A DNA stretch of 58,731 nt, from positions 1 to 58,731 of IMG/VR virus record IMGVR_UViG_3300023199_000106. One strand, given 5' to 3'. Positions within the stretch are counted from its first letter, which is position 1, and each line of letters starts with the position of its first letter. Below are positions 57,047 to 58,731 of the stretch, one piece after another. Source of the DNA: a virus. The notes under the pieces are model-generated. The model saw only the letters and a list, made by a program, of their open reading frames with translations. It was not told where the DNA came from and did no database searches. The position numbers were made by a program, and so were the translations under genes.

Positions 57047-57823
57047 TTACGATTTGATCGGGCAGTCAGGCCGTTTAGCCACGATCCGAGCCCGTTCGTC
57101 CGAATCGAGTCCGGTCAGATCAATCGGGCAGTCGGGCCGCTCAGCCATGACCCAAGCCCGTTCGTATGAATTAAGCCCGGTCAGATCGATCGGACAGTCG
57201 GGCCGGTGGGCCATGACTCGCGCCCGGTTGAATGAATTAAGTCCGGTCAGATCAATCGGGCAGTCGGGCCGTTCAGTCATGACTCGCGCCCGTTCGGGTG
57301 AATTAAGCCCGGTCAGATCGATCGGGCAGTCAGGCCGTTCAGCCATGACCCAAGCCCGTTCGGATAAATTAAGCCTGGTCAGATCGATCGGGCAGTCGGG
57401 CCGCTTAGCCATGACCAAAGTTTGCTCGAATGAATTAAGCCCGGTCAGATCGATCGGGCAGTCGGGTCGGTAGACCATGATCCGAGCTCGGTCAGATGAA
57501 TTAAGCCCGGTCAGATCGATCGGGCAGTCGAGCCGTACAGTCATGACCCAAGCCCGTTCGTCCGAATTAAACCCGGTCAGATCGATCGGGCAGTCGGGCC
57601 GTTTAGTCATGATCCGAGCCCGTTCGGATGAATTAAGCCCGGTCAGATCGATCGGGCAGTCTGGCAGGTGGATAATCGCCCAAACAGCCCATTCAGAATT
57701 GTGAGCCACCAGCTCAGTCCATTTTTTGGGCTGAGCTTCGAGCCAATCGAGCGCTTCTGAGCAAGCGCCAAGCTCGCGTGCTTGGTTGATCATTTCCTGT
57801 GTGATTAGGTAGTCAGTCATCAT
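57047..57823 (-). CDS. 22-residue-repeat protein, paralogue with nine repeats
   Basis: 258 residues. The N-terminal domain matches that of 167-742 (Gln for Cys near AREL: INQARELGAC against INCARELGAC). Nine full repeats follow, several with unusual changes (RLDCPIDL, NSFEQTLVMA, LTRLNLSERA), and the cap ends PIKS. The start is MMTDYL. It is the longest copy. The variety among its repeats and near identity of some with repeats in the other copies suggest unequal exchange. Confidence 0.8.
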   Translation of the reverse strand: MMTDYLITQEMINQARELGACSEALDWLEAQPKKWTELVAHNSEWAVWAIIHLPDCPIDLTGLNSSERARIMTKRPDCPIDLTGFNSDERAWVMTVRLDCPIDLTGLNSSDRARIMVYRPDCPIDLTGLNSFEQTLVMAKRPDCPIDLTRLNLSERAWVMAERPDCPIDLTGLNSPERARVMTERPDCPIDLTGLNSFNRARVMAHRPDCPIDLTGLNSYERAWVMAERPDCPIDLTGLDSDERARIVAKRPDCPIKS

Positions 57824-57852
57824 TCTGCTTCTTTTGATATGAAAGAATAAAA

Positions 57853-58362
57853 TTACAATTTGATCAGGCAGTCAGGCCGTGCAGCCATGACCCAAGCCCG
57901 TTTGGATGAATTAAGCCCGGTCAGATCGATCGGGCAGTCAGGCCGCTCAGCCATGACCCAAGCCCGTTCGTTCGAATCGAGTTCGGTCAGATCGATCGGG
58001 CAGTCAGGCCGCTCAGCCATGACCCAAGCCCGTTCGTTCGAATCGAGTTCGGTCAGATCGATCGGGCAGTCGGGCCGCTCAGCCATGACCCAAGCCCGTT
58101 CGAATGAATTAAGCCCGGTCAGATCGATCGGGCAGTCGGGCCGGTAGGTTATGACTCGCGCCCGTTCGAATGAATTAAGCCCGGTCAGATCGATCGGGCA
58201 GTCGGGCAGGTGGATAATCGCCCAAAGAGCCCATTCTGAATTGTGAGCCACCAGCTCAGTCCATTTTTTGGGCTGAGCTTCGAGCCAATCGAGTGCTTCT
58301 GAGCAAGCGCCAAGTTCGCGTGCTTGGTTGATCATTTCCTGCGTGATTAGGTAGTTAATCAT
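57853..58362 (-). CDS. 22-residue-repeat protein, paralogue with five repeats
   Basis: 169 residues with the shared N-terminal domain, five full repeats and a cap RPDCLIKL. Repeats three and four are identical (RPDCPIDLTELDSNERAWVM), so a 66-bp unit was duplicated recently. A 29-bp spacer to the neighbour and the same ribosome site (aaggagcacaagt) are kept. Confidence 0.8.
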   Translation of the reverse strand: MINYLITQEMINQARELGACSEALDWLEAQPKKWTELVAHNSEWALWAIIHLPDCPIDLTGLNSFERARVITYRPDCPIDLTGLNSFERAWVMAERPDCPIDLTELDSNERAWVMAERPDCPIDLTELDSNERAWVMAERPDCPIDLTGLNSSKRAWVMAARPDCLIKL

Positions 58363-58392
58363 ACTTGTGCTCCTTGATATTGATGAATAAAA

Positions 58393-58731
58393 TTACGATT
58401 CGATTGGACAATCGGGCCGGTGGGCCATGACTCGCGCCCGTTCGAATGAATTAAGCCCGGTCAGATCGATCGGGCAGTCGGGCCGGTGGGCCATGACTCG
58501 CGCCCGTTCGGGTGAATTAAGCCCGGTCAGATCGATCGGGCAGTCGGGCCGCTCAGCCATGACCCAAGCCCGGTTGTATGAATTAAGCCCGGTCAGATCA
58601 ATCGGGCAGTCGGGCCGGTGGGCCATGACTCGCGCCCGTTCGAATGAATTAAGCCCGGTCAGATCGATCGGGCAGTCGGGCCGTTTAGCCATGACTCGTG
58701 CCCGTTCGTCTGAATTAAGCCCGGTCAGATC
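58393..58731 (-). CDS. 22-residue-repeat protein, C-terminal part (runs off window end)
   Basis: At least four full repeats and a cap ending PIES, the same cap as the 167-742 copy; the beginning lies beyond the window. The last bases (58681-58731) match 521-571. If joined to 1-137 through a 37-bp piece as in the intact copy, the reading frame would be open, giving a protein of about 170 residues. Confidence 0.75.
   Translation of the reverse strand, partial: DLTGLNSDERARVMAKRPDCPIDLTGLNSFERARVMAHRPDCPIDLTGLNSYNRAWVMAERPDCPIDLTGLNSPERARVMAHRPDCPIDLTGLNSFERARVMAHRPDCPIES

Larger units (their letters stand above)
57052..58731. repeat. 66-bp modular repeats of the repeat-protein family
   Basis: 66-bp units with the core ccggtcagatcgatcgggca are repeated through three adjoining genes here, and again at 181-600. 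Bases coding for the fixed residues hardly vary even at third positions, so copies are homogenised by recombination. Because 66 is divisible by three, the opposite strand also stays open; those frames are not genes. Confidence 0.9.

Overview
The window looks like a nearly complete genome of a short-tailed (podovirus-type) tailed phage of a Gram-negative, probably gammaproteobacterial or related, host. The Gram-negative host is inferred from the overlapping Rz/Rz1-type spanin pair. The phage is inferred from a small and large terminase, a P22-type portal, a scaffold, an N4-gp56-type major capsid protein, adaptor and tail-accessory genes with no tape measure or sheath, and a 3068-residue virion protein. 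No integrase, repressor or tRNA gene was recognised, so lifestyle is undecided. General layout recalls Bcep22-like podoviruses; this is from memory of gene content, not from a search.

Two opposed transcription blocks fill the window. The plus strand from about 7.0 to 44.2 kb carries late genes: receptor-binding and surface proteins (7.1-10.8 kb), a lysis and envelope cassette (10.8-13.8 kb), terminase with an intein, portal, scaffold, a separately controlled capsid unit with its own promoter and terminator (20.0-21.7 kb), tail and fibre proteins, and internal/ejection proteins ending in the giant protein. The minus strand carries early and replication genes in one direction from about 6.7 kb leftward to 1, and (if the molecule is circular) on from 58.7 kb down to 44.2 kb: small membrane and hypothetical genes, a tandem family of 22-residue-repeat proteins across the window ends, primase-helicase, SNF2-like helicase, a RecB/Cas4-like exonuclease with an intein, DNA polymerase A, a DNA-binding set and a VRR-type nuclease. 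The two blocks converge at 44235 with one base between stop codons.

A 770-bp AT-rich gap at 5152-5918 holds nested inverted repeats and nine full plus one partial 26-bp iterons, the best candidate for the replication origin. The divergent gap at 6713-7062 holds the likely late promoter.

The most notable points are: two LAGLIDADG inteins, both with the features of the rare class 3 (non-nucleophilic first residue, Trp/Cys/Thr triad), each splitting a catalytic motif of its host protein; four tandem paralogues built of 66-bp modules that look like a recombination-driven diversifying family; an iteron origin next to an unrecognised protein; a hairpin-plus-conserved-tail RNA element repeated three times upstream of early genes; and many micro-genes linked by stop-start overlaps. 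The two window ends lie inside the same repeat gene, and the copy at 167-742 predicts that only 37 bp (plus any multiple of 66) is missing between them.
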